DNA from: UBA5158 sp040389045
Lineage (GTDB): Bacteria; Pseudomonadota; Gammaproteobacteria; DSM-16500
Assembly (NCBI GenBank): GCA_040389045.1
Contig: JAZKAT010000019.1
Span: 12,992 to 76,991 of the forward strand
Direction: 5' to 3'
Length of the DNA stretch: 64,000 nt
This document shows, one piece after another, positions 16,658 through 25,453 of this stretch. The stretch's first letter is position 1; each line of letters starts with the position of its first letter. Both the position numbers and the translations under genes were made by a program. The notes under the pieces were generated by a model. It searched no databases and was not told the DNA's origin. It was given only the letters and a program-made list of their open reading frames with translations.

Positions 16658-17478
16658 GCGGTTTCGGTCTCCTTGAGGCTGAACAAGCGTTTAAACCAGT
16701 GCTTCTTTTCTTCCAGAAAACGAAATGGCACGGTTTCTCCTAAAAAGCGACTGACCGCATCGGTATAAGCCTGACCCGCATCACTGTCTACGTCCACAAT
16801 CACTGGCACGCCAGAATTTGAGGCGCGTAGTACCGCCTGGGACTCTGGTATCACCCCCAACAAGGGTATCGCTAAAATTTCATTGACGTCAGCCAGACTC
16901 AACATATCGCCATTCGCTACCCGCTTTGGGGAATAACGCGTTAATAACAAATGTTCATCAATTTGACCACGGCCTTCTTCAGCACGTTTGGTTTTGCTGG
17001 ATAACAAACCTAACATGCGATCAGAATCCCGCACCGAGGAAACTTCCGGATTAGTCACTACCACCGCCGCATCGGCAAAATACATAGCCAATTGCGCGCC
17101 GCGTTCTATGCCGGCTGGTGAATCACAAACGATAAAATCAAAGGTTTGCGCCATTTCATCTAAAATCGTGCCAACACCTTCCAGCGTTAAAGCATCTTTA
17201 TCGCGGGTTTGTGATGCCGGTAAAATGAATAAATCTTTGGTGTGTTTATCGCGAATTAACGCCTGGTTCAAGGTAGATTCACCCCGAATGACGTTAACAA
17301 AATCATAGACTACGCGCCGTTCACAACCCATGATTAAATCCAGATTGCGTAAGCCGATATCAAAATCGATAACAGCGGTTTTAAAACCGCGGCTAGCCAG
17401 TCCAACCGCAAAAGAAGCACTGGTAGTTGTTTTACCAACGCCACCTTTGCCAGATGTTACTACAATAATTTTTACCAC
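16654..17478 (-). CDS. minD: Septum-site-determining ATPase MinD
   Basis: Membrane-cycling ATPase that recruits MinC and is displaced by MinE. The deviant Walker A is TSGKGGVGKTT (residues 8-18), followed by IDFDIGLRNLDLIMGCERR, DSPAGIE and NPEVSSVRDSDR. The C-terminal amphipathic membrane-targeting helix is FLEEKKHWFKRLFSL, here followed by a short ETETA tail. The start is GTG at 17478, with GGGAGAG about 9 bases upstream. At 274 residues it is normal. minC lies 34 bases upstream on the same strand, giving minC-minD-minE. Confidence 0.97.
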   Translation of the reverse strand: MVKIIVVTSGKGGVGKTTTSASFAVGLASRGFKTAVIDFDIGLRNLDLIMGCERRVVYDFVNVIRGESTLNQALIRDKHTKDLFILPASQTRDKDALTLEGVGTILDEMAQTFDFIVCDSPAGIERGAQLAMYFADAAVVVTNPEVSSVRDSDRMLGLLSSKTKRAEEGRGQIDEHLLLTRYSPKRVANGDMLSLADVNEILAIPLLGVIPESQAVLRASNSGVPVIVDVDSDAGQAYTDAVSRFLGETVPFRFLEEKKHWFKRLFSLKETETA

Positions 17479-17512
17479 GTGAATCTCTCCCTTTTATAAT
17501 TTACCTATTCTC

Positions 17513-18268
17513 CTACACTGCGACAATTTTTATCTGTTCGTTTTCGAGATAAACCTGGACAGTGGCTTCGTCCGCAAAGAAATTTTGCATCTCCTCTTTT
17601 ACCAGATAATAGCCCGCTATTGCTACTAATTCCGCCTCTAAACTACGACAAAAAATACGTGCCTGGGTATCGCCTTGCACCCCCGCCAGAGCGCGGCCGC
17701 GTAGCTGCCCGTAAACATGTATATTGCCATCCGCTAAGATTTCCGCGCCCGAACTGACTGAAGCGAGAATTATCAAATCAGCGTCTTTAGCATAAACCGA
17801 CATGCCGGACCGAATGGCGGAGGTAACAATTTTCGCCGAGGAAAACGTGCTGGACGTTATCATGGTATCTTTGATGGGTTGAGGAATTTCATTGGTGGTA
17901 GTTTCAGGTTCAGATTTGGGTTCGGCTTTTGGCGCTTTGCCAAAACCCACCGTAATCCGCGGGATACCAGCCGTCACCGCATCTAATAATTGTTCTTCAT
18001 TACCACCGCGTACCCCTACCGGCACCAGATTGTTGGTCAGCAGGATTTGTTTAATGCGTTTAAAGTCTAAGGTGCCTAAGCCTGCCACTTGTTCTAAATC
18101 AATCACCACCGGCGAGCCGAGAAAAAAGTTTGGGGCTTTTTGTACTGCCGCGGGAATTTGTGCGGCAAGTTGATCTAAATCATAATGGTTCAATTGCAAA
18201 ATGGTGCAGGCTGAAAAACTTGTTTTAAGCTGGAAACAAGTTGGGTTTTCCATTACCGCTTCAGACAT
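17513..18268 (-). CDS. minC: Septum-site-determining protein MinC
   Basis: FtsZ-polymerisation inhibitor positioned by MinD. I chose ATG at 18268 (MSEAVMENP), which has GGGA about 9 bases upstream; a TTG at 18292 would overlap yajQ. The N-terminal inhibitory domain spans about residues 10-100 (FQLKTSFSACTILQLN, VIDLEQVAGLGTLDFKRI). After an acidic/Pro linker (KAEPKSEPETTTNE), the C-terminal beta-helix begins, with SGMSVYAKDADLIILASVS, ADGNIHVYGQLRGRALAGV and ARIFCRSLEAELVAIAG, which binds MinD. At 251 residues it is complete. It starts 5 bases after the yajQ stop. Confidence 0.95.
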   Translation of the reverse strand: MSEAVMENPTCFQLKTSFSACTILQLNHYDLDQLAAQIPAAVQKAPNFFLGSPVVIDLEQVAGLGTLDFKRIKQILLTNNLVPVGVRGGNEEQLLDAVTAGIPRITVGFGKAPKAEPKSEPETTTNEIPQPIKDTMITSSTFSSAKIVTSAIRSGMSVYAKDADLIILASVSSGAEILADGNIHVYGQLRGRALAGVQGDTQARIFCRSLEAELVAIAGYYLVKEEMQNFFADEATVQVYLENEQIKIVAV

Positions 18269-18272
18269 AGTA

Positions 18273-18755
18273 TTAATCCCGAAAGTTTTCAAATTGTAGA
18301 GGTAGGTTTAATTTTGCTTCACGCAACGTGGCGATTGCCGCCTGTAAGTCATCGCGTTTTTTGCCAGTAACGCGCACTTGTTCACCTTGAATAGCCGCCT
18401 GGACTTTAAGATTAGCTTCTTTTAACAATTTAACAATTTTTTTTGCCACGTCTGATTCAATACCTTGTTTCACCGTAATTTGCTGGCGGGCTTCACTTAG
18501 GTTGACGGCAGGGTCTTTGTAGTCCAGGGAGCGAATATCAATCGCGCGTTTGGCTAACTTATTGCGCAATATTTCATCCACCTGCTTTAATTGGAAGTCG
18601 GTAGGCGCAATAATGGTAATATCATTTTTTGCTTGTTCAACGCGCGCATCGGTACCCTTGAAATCGAATCGCGTATTCAGTTCGCGGTTCGCTTGATCAA
18701 TGGCATTGGTTATTTCATGTGTATCAATTTTAGAAACCACATCAAAGGACGGCAT
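18273..18755 (-). CDS. yajQ: YajQ-family nucleotide-binding protein
   Basis: Small two-ferredoxin-fold protein; members bind nucleotides, including cyclic di-GMP in Xanthomonas, and often influence transcription or virulence. The start is ATG at 18755 (MPSFDVVSKID), with CGGAG about 8 bases upstream; an upstream TTG in frame at 18785 is not credible. Diagnostic blocks are NRELNTRFDFKGTDARVE, ILRNKLAKRAIDIRSLDY and AAIQGEQVRVTGKKRDDLQ. At 160 residues it is normal. The 5' end and leader of this gene are duplicated at 21832-21908. Confidence 0.94.
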   Translation of the reverse strand: MPSFDVVSKIDTHEITNAIDQANRELNTRFDFKGTDARVEQAKNDITIIAPTDFQLKQVDEILRNKLAKRAIDIRSLDYKDPAVNLSEARQQITVKQGIESDVAKKIVKLLKEANLKVQAAIQGEQVRVTGKKRDDLQAAIATLREAKLNLPLQFENFRD

Positions 18756-18815
18756 TGCAACTCCGAAATTTTTAACCAACGGCAATTGTAGCGTTGTATT
18801 AGCGTGGCCGCAACG
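18739..18815. repeat. 77-bp direct repeat, left copy (yajQ start and leader)
   Basis: Covers the first codons of yajQ, its ribosome site and about 60 bases of leader. It is identical to 21832-21908 except for one base (T at 18756, C at 21849). Together the copies bracket about 3 kb with three plus-strand reading frames. The left copy belongs to the functional gene, and the right is the displaced duplicate. Confidence 0.92.
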
Positions 18816-19462
18816 ACAGTAAATCCCTTATTTTACCTAAGGGCTGTCGGATGAGGTGTAGATTTTTTTGATCTTTTAAGCCCTTACATTCTTTTTTTAG
18901 GCCGATATTAAAGACAAATAATAATTTTCTCGACCCGTTAAATTATTAGACTCATAAAAGATTTAAAAATATTTGAGGGGAATATTTGAGAAGCTGCCTG
19001 AAGAAAGAATTCGTCATCATCAATCCAAGCAGTAGTAGTTGGATAATAAAAAACTGGTAATTGAAACATGTTTACATTCCTTTGGAAAATTGTTCATATT
19101 TTATTGGTGAGATGAACTGATTTCAATCTAAATATGCGAGAATAACTTTTTTTGATCAATTGATTGGACTGGCTTGAAGAGAGGGGCATGAAATTAATAG
19201 GCAATGAAAAAAAATATATCTAGCATCATTTGTACATGATTTTCATTTCTTTGTCAATTTTGTTTTATGTTACGGCAGCATTGATACAATCACATGCTTT
19301 TCACTAAAAAATACTTTATTTAGACTAAGTTCTAACTTATTTCGTTGACTATGTTTAAAAAGTATTTTATAAAACTAAAATTAAAATTTAAAGCTCACAC
19401 TACTTCCTGGATCAATAACCTGTTCGATCCAATTTTAACCAGCTATCTCTTAGTATTCTTAT
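18816..19462. other. AT-rich intergenic region, no gene seen
   Basis: About 650 bases between the yajQ leader and the amine oxidase gene. It is strongly AT-rich, has no reading frame with a credible start, and shows no tRNA or clear terminator. It is the left part of the DNA bracketed by the 77-bp repeats and probably contains the promoter of the amine oxidase, but no convincing -35/-10 pair was identified. Confidence 0.5.
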
Positions 19463-20761
19463 ATGGCTAAACAAAATAACACTAGTAGAAAAAAAGTTCT
19501 TATTATTGGGGCTGGCATTGCAGGGCTCGCTGCGTGCAAACAACTTTTAGAATATGGTTTTGATGCTAAGATTCTTGAAGCGCAGGATCGAGTTGGTGGG
19601 CGTATTCTTACGGATACGCGGTTTGGAATTTCTTTAGGATTAGGGGCTTCTTTCATTCATGGTGATAAAGACAATCCTATTACCACGTTAGCGGAAAAAT
19701 ATGGCGCAAAAAGGGTTGCTGTTAACCCAGATAAATTTATTTTTCTAGATCACAATGGAAAATTCATTCCTCAATCTATCATTAATGAATTTAACATAAA
19801 GTTCTCTACTCTTTTGGAACAGGCGAAAGAATTTGCCTTATCCTCATCTACTGATGTCGCCTTATCTGTGTCTATGCTACCTTTTATCGATAAAATTCCA
19901 TTTTCTTCAATTGAAAAAGAATTACTAAAAACACGCTTGCTTGCACTCGAAGGTTATTTAGGAGCTAGTTGTTCTTCACTTTCTGGTCGCTATTGGGATG
20001 AAGAGCAAACATGGCCTGGCGACAATTGTTTATTAATTAACAGTTATCAACCAATAATCAATGGTCTCGAAAAAGACTGTCCTGTTCAATTGAAATCAAA
20101 TGTAAAAAAAATAAACATAGTAAATGAAAACATCGAAGTCACTACTGAGCATGAGATTTTTAACTCGGATGCTGTCATTATTACTGTGCCACTTGGCGTA
20201 CTTAAACGAAATCAAATAAGCATCAACCCCTCCTTACCACGCCAAAAAATTGAAGCCGTCCAGCGGTTAGGTATGGGTTTATTTAATATTACGGCTATTA
20301 AGTTTGCAACTTCGTTTTGGCCTAAAGACTCACATGCTATCTTCTTACCTAAATATGATGATTTAGATATTCCAGTTTTCCTTAATCTGTATCAATTTAC
20401 AAAAGAGCCACTTTTAATTGGCCACAGTGGGGGAAATAGCGCATTTGAATTAGAAAAATTTTCTAATACTGAATTACAAGAAAGAATAATGGCAGGTTTT
20501 AAACGAATTTTTGGTGATAATATTCCAACACCAGAAAATTTTATAACTACACGTTGGTCTCAAAATGAATTTAGTCATGGTTCATATTCTTATTTACCCC
20601 CTAAAGCTCATATGGGGGATTATGGGATATTGGCAGAGCCATTTATGAATAAAATCTTCTTTGCTGGAGAAGCAACTCATTCACAATTCCCCGCAACCAC
20701 TCATGGCGCATACTTATCGGGGATACGTGAAGCTGAAAGGATAAAAGATTTATTGCTTTGA
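19463..20761 (+). CDS. FAD-dependent amine oxidase
   Basis: Flavin monoamine/polyamine oxidase family member that oxidises amines to imines with release of H2O2. The N-terminal Rossmann motif is VLIIGAGIAGLAACKQL (residues 12-28) followed by EAQDRVGGRI. The C-terminal flavin-binding block is FFAGEATHSQFPATTHGAYLSG. VIITVPLGVLKRNQI is also typical. No signal peptide is visible, so it is cytoplasmic unless secreted by another route. At 432 residues it is a full-length family member, closest in style to polyamine oxidase/LSD1-like proteins. The real substrate is unknown. It lies in the repeat-bracketed AT-rich segment, suggesting acquisition. Confidence 0.9.
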   Translation: MAKQNNTSRKKVLIIGAGIAGLAACKQLLEYGFDAKILEAQDRVGGRILTDTRFGISLGLGASFIHGDKDNPITTLAEKYGAKRVAVNPDKFIFLDHNGKFIPQSIINEFNIKFSTLLEQAKEFALSSSTDVALSVSMLPFIDKIPFSSIEKELLKTRLLALEGYLGASCSSLSGRYWDEEQTWPGDNCLLINSYQPIINGLEKDCPVQLKSNVKKINIVNENIEVTTEHEIFNSDAVIITVPLGVLKRNQISINPSLPRQKIEAVQRLGMGLFNITAIKFATSFWPKDSHAIFLPKYDDLDIPVFLNLYQFTKEPLLIGHSGGNSAFELEKFSNTELQERIMAGFKRIFGDNIPTPENFITTRWSQNEFSHGSYSYLPPKAHMGDYGILAEPFMNKIFFAGEATHSQFPATTHGAYLSGIREAERIKDLLL

Positions 20762-20789
20762 GCATTATTAAAGGATTAATTAAAAGTGT

Positions 20790-21146
20790 ATGAAGAAAAC
20801 TAGAAACATATTCATTCTTACAAGTTTCTCAATCGGTCTAGCCTTATTGTTTCTCTTTCCTCTTTGGAAAGATTATGTCATTTCAACTCTCGAGATAACT
20901 ACAGAAATTTGGCTCTTATTAGAATTAACATTATTTTATTTTCGCTCGAAAAAAAATCATTTAAATACAGCTCTGATTTGTTTTTCAATATTCTTTCTAC
21001 TAATAGCAGATGTTATGAATGGCTTACAAATCTTAAAAATCACAGACAGCCATGATTTAATAGCAGATTATTCATATGTGCTTTTTGCACTATTTTTACT
21101 TATTTTTTTAATATTTAAACTGAATGTTTTTAATAAAAGCTACTAA
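20790..21146 (+). pseudogene. Membrane sensor part of a broken hybrid histidine kinase
   Basis: 118 residues with about four membrane helices (ILTSFSIGLALLFLFPLW, STLEITTEIWLLLELTLFYF, ALICFSIFFLLIADVM, YVLFALFLLIFLIF) and little else. It ends 23 bases inside the next frame, which begins at the N-box of a histidine kinase ATPase domain. The dimerisation/phosphoacceptor (H-box) domain that should lie between is absent. The simplest reading is an internal deletion of one membrane kinase gene. An independent small membrane protein cannot be ruled out. Confidence 0.55.
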
Positions 21147-21825
21147 TAATGCCGTCGAAGCAGATGGCAATGATATACAAATTTCTCTTAATCAGTCCGT
21201 TAATAACGCTATTATAACCATAACTGATAATGGTTGTGGCATCCCTTCTTATTTGTTAGATAAACTAGGACAAAAGGGTTTTACTTTTGGTAAACAGCAG
21301 GGTTCGGGCTTAGGGTTATACCATGCAATAACGACGATTCAATCTTGGAAAGGAAGCTTTAAAGTTGACTCTTCAATAGGAAATGGTACCACCATTACTA
21401 TTCACTTACCTCTATCAATTCCTCCATCTTGGCTAGTTAAAATTTTAAAAATATTTATTAATTCTCAAATCATCATAGTTGACGATGATATTAATGCTCA
21501 TCAGATTTGGAGTTATCGCTTTAAAAAGTTAAATACCGAACATTTTAATTTATCTTTTTTTCATTTTCCAACACTGGAAAAATTAAAAGAATTTACAACA
21601 AATGAACCACTTAGGCCGAGAGTTTTTTTAATTGATTATGAATTCTCTGGAGTGGAAAAAAACGGCTTAGAAACAATTGAACGACTGAAAATACAATCGG
21701 AATCAATCTTAGTTACAAACCATAATGAAGAATCATTATATTTTAGATGCCAAAAGCTCGGGATTAAAATAATTCCCAAAGAGTTAGTTCCTTATGTTCC
21801 AATTGTATTCGAAGCAGCAAGATAG
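21124..21825 (+). pseudogene. Kinase ATPase domain plus receiver-like domain, remnant of a hybrid histidine kinase
   Basis: 233 residues. The first ~100 are a HATPase_c domain: N-box ATNNAVEADG, G1 box ITDNGCGIPS, G2-like FGKQQGSGLGLYHA and a final GNGTTITIHLPL. Residues about 115-233 resemble a receiver domain, with IIIVDDDINAHQIW and a possible phospho-Asp in RVFLIDYEFSG. No H-box precedes the ATPase, and an in-frame TGA lies directly before the ATG at 21124, so the protein cannot autophosphorylate in cis. With the preceding membrane frame it looks like a deleted kinase. It might still act as an ATPase/receiver partner of another kinase. Confidence 0.6.
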
Positions 21826-21831
21826 AACTCT

Positions 21832-21908
21832 ACATCAAAGGACGGCATCGCAACTCCGAAATTTTTAACCAACGGCAATTGTAGCGTTGTATTAGCGTGG
21901 CCGCAACG
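21832..21908. repeat. 77-bp direct repeat, right copy
   Basis: A duplicate of the yajQ start and leader (see 18739-18815), one mismatch in 77. It contains the yajQ ATG and ribosome site but no following coding sequence, so it is inert as a gene. It marks the right edge of the bracketed segment, 38 bases before the 3' end of the 423-residue CDPS-like gene. Confidence 0.92.
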
Positions 21909-21946
21909 GCGTCTGTAGTAGCTAGTGGGTAACTTCTGGCAAATGG

Positions 21947-23218
21947 TTAGTAGAATGGCCGCCGAGGTGTATTATAACTTTCGTCGTCTTTGTATTCTTC
22001 CTGGGAAGAATCTGCTTCTTCGGTAGTCTGAGTATTAGTGGTAGGTTCATTCTCAAACTCGGGGTCGGAACCATCATCTGTGGTATTCATATTTGATCCA
22101 AGCTCTTCAGCTATTGGCGTCATTGGTCCTGAATCATTCTGTGAGTTAGTATCAGTCGAAGGATCAGTAATTAACATGGATAACTTGCGCGGAGCGGGAT
22201 TCCTATTTAAAAAACTGCTAATTACCTTAGAAGAATTAGTATTGGATCGTCTATGGGGATTTGACTGAATGTTCACTTGATCACTGACACTATAATCTTT
22301 GTCTAATCGTTGATGGTTTAGGAAAATCCATGAAATAGATTTTTCCGGCGTTAGCAGTAAGCTCCGAGTAACTTTAAAAGCTTCCGTAGAAACGACAGGA
22401 GAAAGAATTGAAGTATAGCCATTTGCAACTAATCCGTAGGATAATAATGTGCATTCTTCAATTAAATATCTAACACAGCAGAAATGAGCAACCTTCAGCC
22501 AGGCATCAGCTGTTAGTTGGCTTAGCACATCACTTCTTAAGTGGGTTATCCTGCTCACTTCTCGCAGGATCTGACTTCTTTGGGAATTTACTAAGGCGAT
22601 GGCAGTATTGTCATATGCTGTCCGTAACGCGCTGCCTTCTCTGGTATATTCTTCGCTAACACGATTAATACATTCTTGATAACTGTTTGGTGAAGGCATA
22701 ACTACTATTTCATCATAGGAAATGAAACTGGCTTTAAACGTCTCAAAATCAAATTCCCGCGTTTTATTATCAATATATTCTTGTTCTATCAATTTTGCAT
22801 GAGTATGAAGTCTTGTGGGCAGCCATGCAGCTAACATTTCTAAATTAAGGGGCAAGGAGGGAATATCTTTCAACAACTCAACCATCTGTTGATCGTTTAA
22901 CGCAGCAGTAAAATTCCAGAAAAAATATCTCTGTAAAGAACCTACCACCAATATAACTACATTTTTAAATTTTGATTTTGTTGGGCTTAATTTTTTTTTG
23001 TCAATTAAACTTATCGTGTTAGGTAATGGCTGGTCATCACCAAGTTTAATGACAAATATAGGCTTTGATAGATGGCGCTCCGCATTATCACCCAGTCCCA
23101 TTGTTAAAGAAGTTTTAACAACCCTGGTTGCGTTACCTTCATCCTCGATAACCATGGGCTGCTCTATAGGCTTGGTACTTCCATATGTTAATTTTCTGCT
23201 GCTTCGTGGAAATGCCAT
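21947..23218 (-). CDS. Degenerate cyclodipeptide synthase-like protein (pseudoenzyme) with acidic tail
   Basis: 423 residues, paralogous to the next gene: both share a stretch with YFFWNFTAALNDQQMVELLKDIPS/DYWNFCRDLNKNELKELLKDIPA, the helix-rich middle, and RYLIEECTLLSYGLVANGYTS. Measured against the CDPS fold, Y251 and E255 (YLIEE) keep the tRNA-binding/catalytic pair, but the nucleophile Ser is replaced by K58 (FVIKLG) and the Tyr-Pro of the pocket by L272-S273 (SILSP). It therefore should not make cyclodipeptides. Residues about 305-423 are disordered and acidic, ending in EEADSSQEEYKDDES and PRRPFY. It may regulate its active partner or act as an effector. The ATG is at 23218; no strong ribosome site is seen. 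Confidence 0.6.
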   Translation of the reverse strand: MAFPRSSRKLTYGSTKPIEQPMVIEDEGNATRVVKTSLTMGLGDNAERHLSKPIFVIKLGDDQPLPNTISLIDKKKLSPTKSKFKNVVILVVGSLQRYFFWNFTAALNDQQMVELLKDIPSLPLNLEMLAAWLPTRLHTHAKLIEQEYIDNKTREFDFETFKASFISYDEIVVMPSPNSYQECINRVSEEYTREGSALRTAYDNTAIALVNSQRSQILREVSRITHLRSDVLSQLTADAWLKVAHFCCVRYLIEECTLLSYGLVANGYTSILSPVVSTEAFKVTRSLLLTPEKSISWIFLNHQRLDKDYSVSDQVNIQSNPHRRSNTNSSKVISSFLNRNPAPRKLSMLITDPSTDTNSQNDSGPMTPIAEELGSNMNTTDDGSDPEFENEPTTNTQTTEEADSSQEEYKDDESYNTPRRPFY

Positions 23219-23344
23219 AGGCTACCTGACAAAAATAGTGGTTAAAGAAAAAGTAATTTATACTTGCTTTAAGTTGTTAAAATTACTGATTCAATGGTAA
23301 AAACCGCATCCTTGCTTGTTTTAGTAATCCTGCTTTTTTCTTCA

Positions 23345-25195
23345 TTATCCGGCTTTATTACTTCGGGTCGGTTCTCGTTGTTGAGGATCCAAAGGAGTTA
23401 AAAGATCACTACCCTTAGCTGGAACCGCAGTAGTAGCTGAATCTTCTGATGAAAACATTGAAAACCCATGCTTCCTGTAGCGTAAAGCATTGTCCGACAC
23501 AGATTGGTGCACTGGAAGAGCGAATCTTTCAGTCGTGTTACTCCGAGATCCATTGATTGAGCTTAATTGAGGAGAACTTGTCAGGGTAATACTTCCCGCT
23601 GTTTGGGGAGAATGAGTAAAGGAGAACCCTGAGCCTAATTCAGACTCACTATCACTGATTGTGAATCCGTTTAAATAGTACCTTGATCCTGATTCACTTT
23701 CACTATCACTATGGTGTATGGATGCATTGGTTGACGCAGTATGAAGATCCAATGTTACATCGTAATCCTCGTGAAAAGTTGCCACTTTTAACCCTGATAT
23801 CCTACGAACACTTATGCTGGTAGGAGATGCCGCTGGTGTTTCTCCGTACGTGCTTGGCTCGTCTCCAGATAAGCTTAGGCGGCTTTTATTGTCACCGGAG
23901 GTGGTTAGATAGGCTAGTTTAGACCTTTTATGTTCTAAGTCCGGTTTGTAATCTTCAAAATCGTCTGAATAATTAGATGAGGGTGAAGTTGATACGCCGT
24001 GGTGGCTTAAATCATCCGCACTAACTGAATTTGTTATAGGGTGGCTTAGCATCGGTAATGGCTGGCTGGCCGGGCTGCTGGTCTTCGCTTTAACGGAAAC
24101 TGGCCCCAAACTATCTACAGTAATTGCTATCCCTGATTGTGATCTGCTCGTCAAGAGAGAACTAATGGCTGCAGAAGACGAAGGACTGGTACCGGTACTG
24201 ATCTTCGTACTCAAACCGCATACGATACCATTATTACTCTCTTTTTGGTGATGAACATTCATCCAGCCAACAGCTTTAGATTTATAAAATTCCCGAACCG
24301 CTACTATAGCTTCGGGCGCTGGACCAGGATATAGGGAAGCGGTATATCCATTATCAGCCATCATAGGGCCTAATACTGGAGCTTCCTCGAATAAATAATT
24401 GAGGCTGCAGATTGACGCAACTTCATTTAATTGGGCGTCGGTAAAATGACTTAGATTTGAATTTGCTGCTTTGATTCGTTGGCCTTGCACTAGAATCGTG
24501 CCAGCTTGGCTTTTCAATAAACGATCTCTGGTTTTTCTAAAATTATCAGCAAACTTTTTATCTGTTGAATATTGTTGCCTCAACTCGGCAGCATAAGTTT
24601 GTTGTAGGTTATGCAAAGCTGCATTGTCACTTTTATCCATTGTGCCATAGGGTATCGACACCATACTTTCCCATGGAATAAATTTTATATGAAACTTTCC
24701 TGGAAGATTGCTTAGATAGGTCATGGCATTAGTAGAAATGTAATCCTGCTCTGCTTGTTTTGCGAGGGGATAAAACGTCTGAGCTAAGGTCAAAGCCAAC
24801 TCTTCCACCGTTAAGTTAGCGGGGATATCCTTCAACAGTTCTTTCAATTCATTTTTATTTAAATCTCGACAAAAATTCCAATAATCCCACCGGTGTAACG
24901 AACCACCGAGTAAAACATCAAATTCTTGAATCATATCTTGGTGTTCACGTATTAAATCAATCGTGGACTTTAAATATTCCCCTTCATGACGATTAATACC
25001 AACGCTTACTATCAAAACCGCTTTTTTCAATAGTTTCGCTGCTTTTTCTGGTTGGAAATCTTTAAAATGAGCTCGCGTGGGAGAAGGGGTTACTTTTAAC
25101 AAAGCACCATTATTATTTTTAGTTGTGGCAGCCGTATCCGGTGTACCTGCAACATTTTCTTTTGCTTTAGCTCTCGTCGTTCGTGTGCTGACCAT
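23345..25195 (-). CDS. Cyclodipeptide synthase-like protein (XYP type) with long disordered tail
   Basis: 616 residues. Residues about 55-315 match the cyclodipeptide synthase family, class-Ic-synthetase-like enzymes that use two aminoacyl-tRNAs to form a diketopiperazine. Catalytic positions by motif: Ser64 in LIVSVGINRHEG (nucleophile, S37 of AlbC), Y267 and E271 in NYLFEEAP (Y178/E182), and Y289-P290 in SLYPGP, the XYP-subfamily marker. FDVLLGGSLHRWDYWN corresponds to the family's DTLQRH region. Residues 1-50 are basic/Thr-rich, and 320-616 are Ser/Thr/Pro-rich and probably disordered, far longer than the ~240-residue norm. No signal peptide. The assignment rests on motif order and spacing, without a search. 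Confidence 0.7.
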   Translation of the reverse strand: MVSTRTTRAKAKENVAGTPDTAATTKNNNGALLKVTPSPTRAHFKDFQPEKAAKLLKKAVLIVSVGINRHEGEYLKSTIDLIREHQDMIQEFDVLLGGSLHRWDYWNFCRDLNKNELKELLKDIPANLTVEELALTLAQTFYPLAKQAEQDYISTNAMTYLSNLPGKFHIKFIPWESMVSIPYGTMDKSDNAALHNLQQTYAAELRQQYSTDKKFADNFRKTRDRLLKSQAGTILVQGQRIKAANSNLSHFTDAQLNEVASICSLNYLFEEAPVLGPMMADNGYTASLYPGPAPEAIVAVREFYKSKAVGWMNVHHQKESNNGIVCGLSTKISTGTSPSSSAAISSLLTSRSQSGIAITVDSLGPVSVKAKTSSPASQPLPMLSHPITNSVSADDLSHHGVSTSPSSNYSDDFEDYKPDLEHKRSKLAYLTTSGDNKSRLSLSGDEPSTYGETPAASPTSISVRRISGLKVATFHEDYDVTLDLHTASTNASIHHSDSESESGSRYYLNGFTISDSESELGSGFSFTHSPQTAGSITLTSSPQLSSINGSRSNTTERFALPVHQSVSDNALRYRKHGFSMFSSEDSATTAVPAKGSDLLTPLDPQQREPTRSNKAG

Positions 25196-25453
25196 AGATA
25201 CCTGACCAAATTAATAGGTTAGAGTTAAATAAGAATATTATAAAAAGCAGGGTATGCTTTAAGTAGCTAATTCTAAATAGAAAACCACATTAGTCGCAGG
25301 TTTAAGGATAAACTTTTGCGTGTTAATTCAATTAGCTAGTACTATTTAAATTATATTTATTATTTTTAATACTTATAAAAAAACTTGGATTATACTATTC
25401 TATCGCTTCTTTAAAGTCAATCATATGTTCGTTGTGCTTTTTGAGAACAACTT

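Noticed and set aside
18756..18785. Upstream TTG start of yajQ at 18785
   Set aside because: MPSFDVV at 18755 has a proper ribosome site and matches the family N-terminus.
18816..21831. Integrative element with its own integrase
   Set aside because: No integrase, transposase or tRNA attachment site is visible between the repeats.
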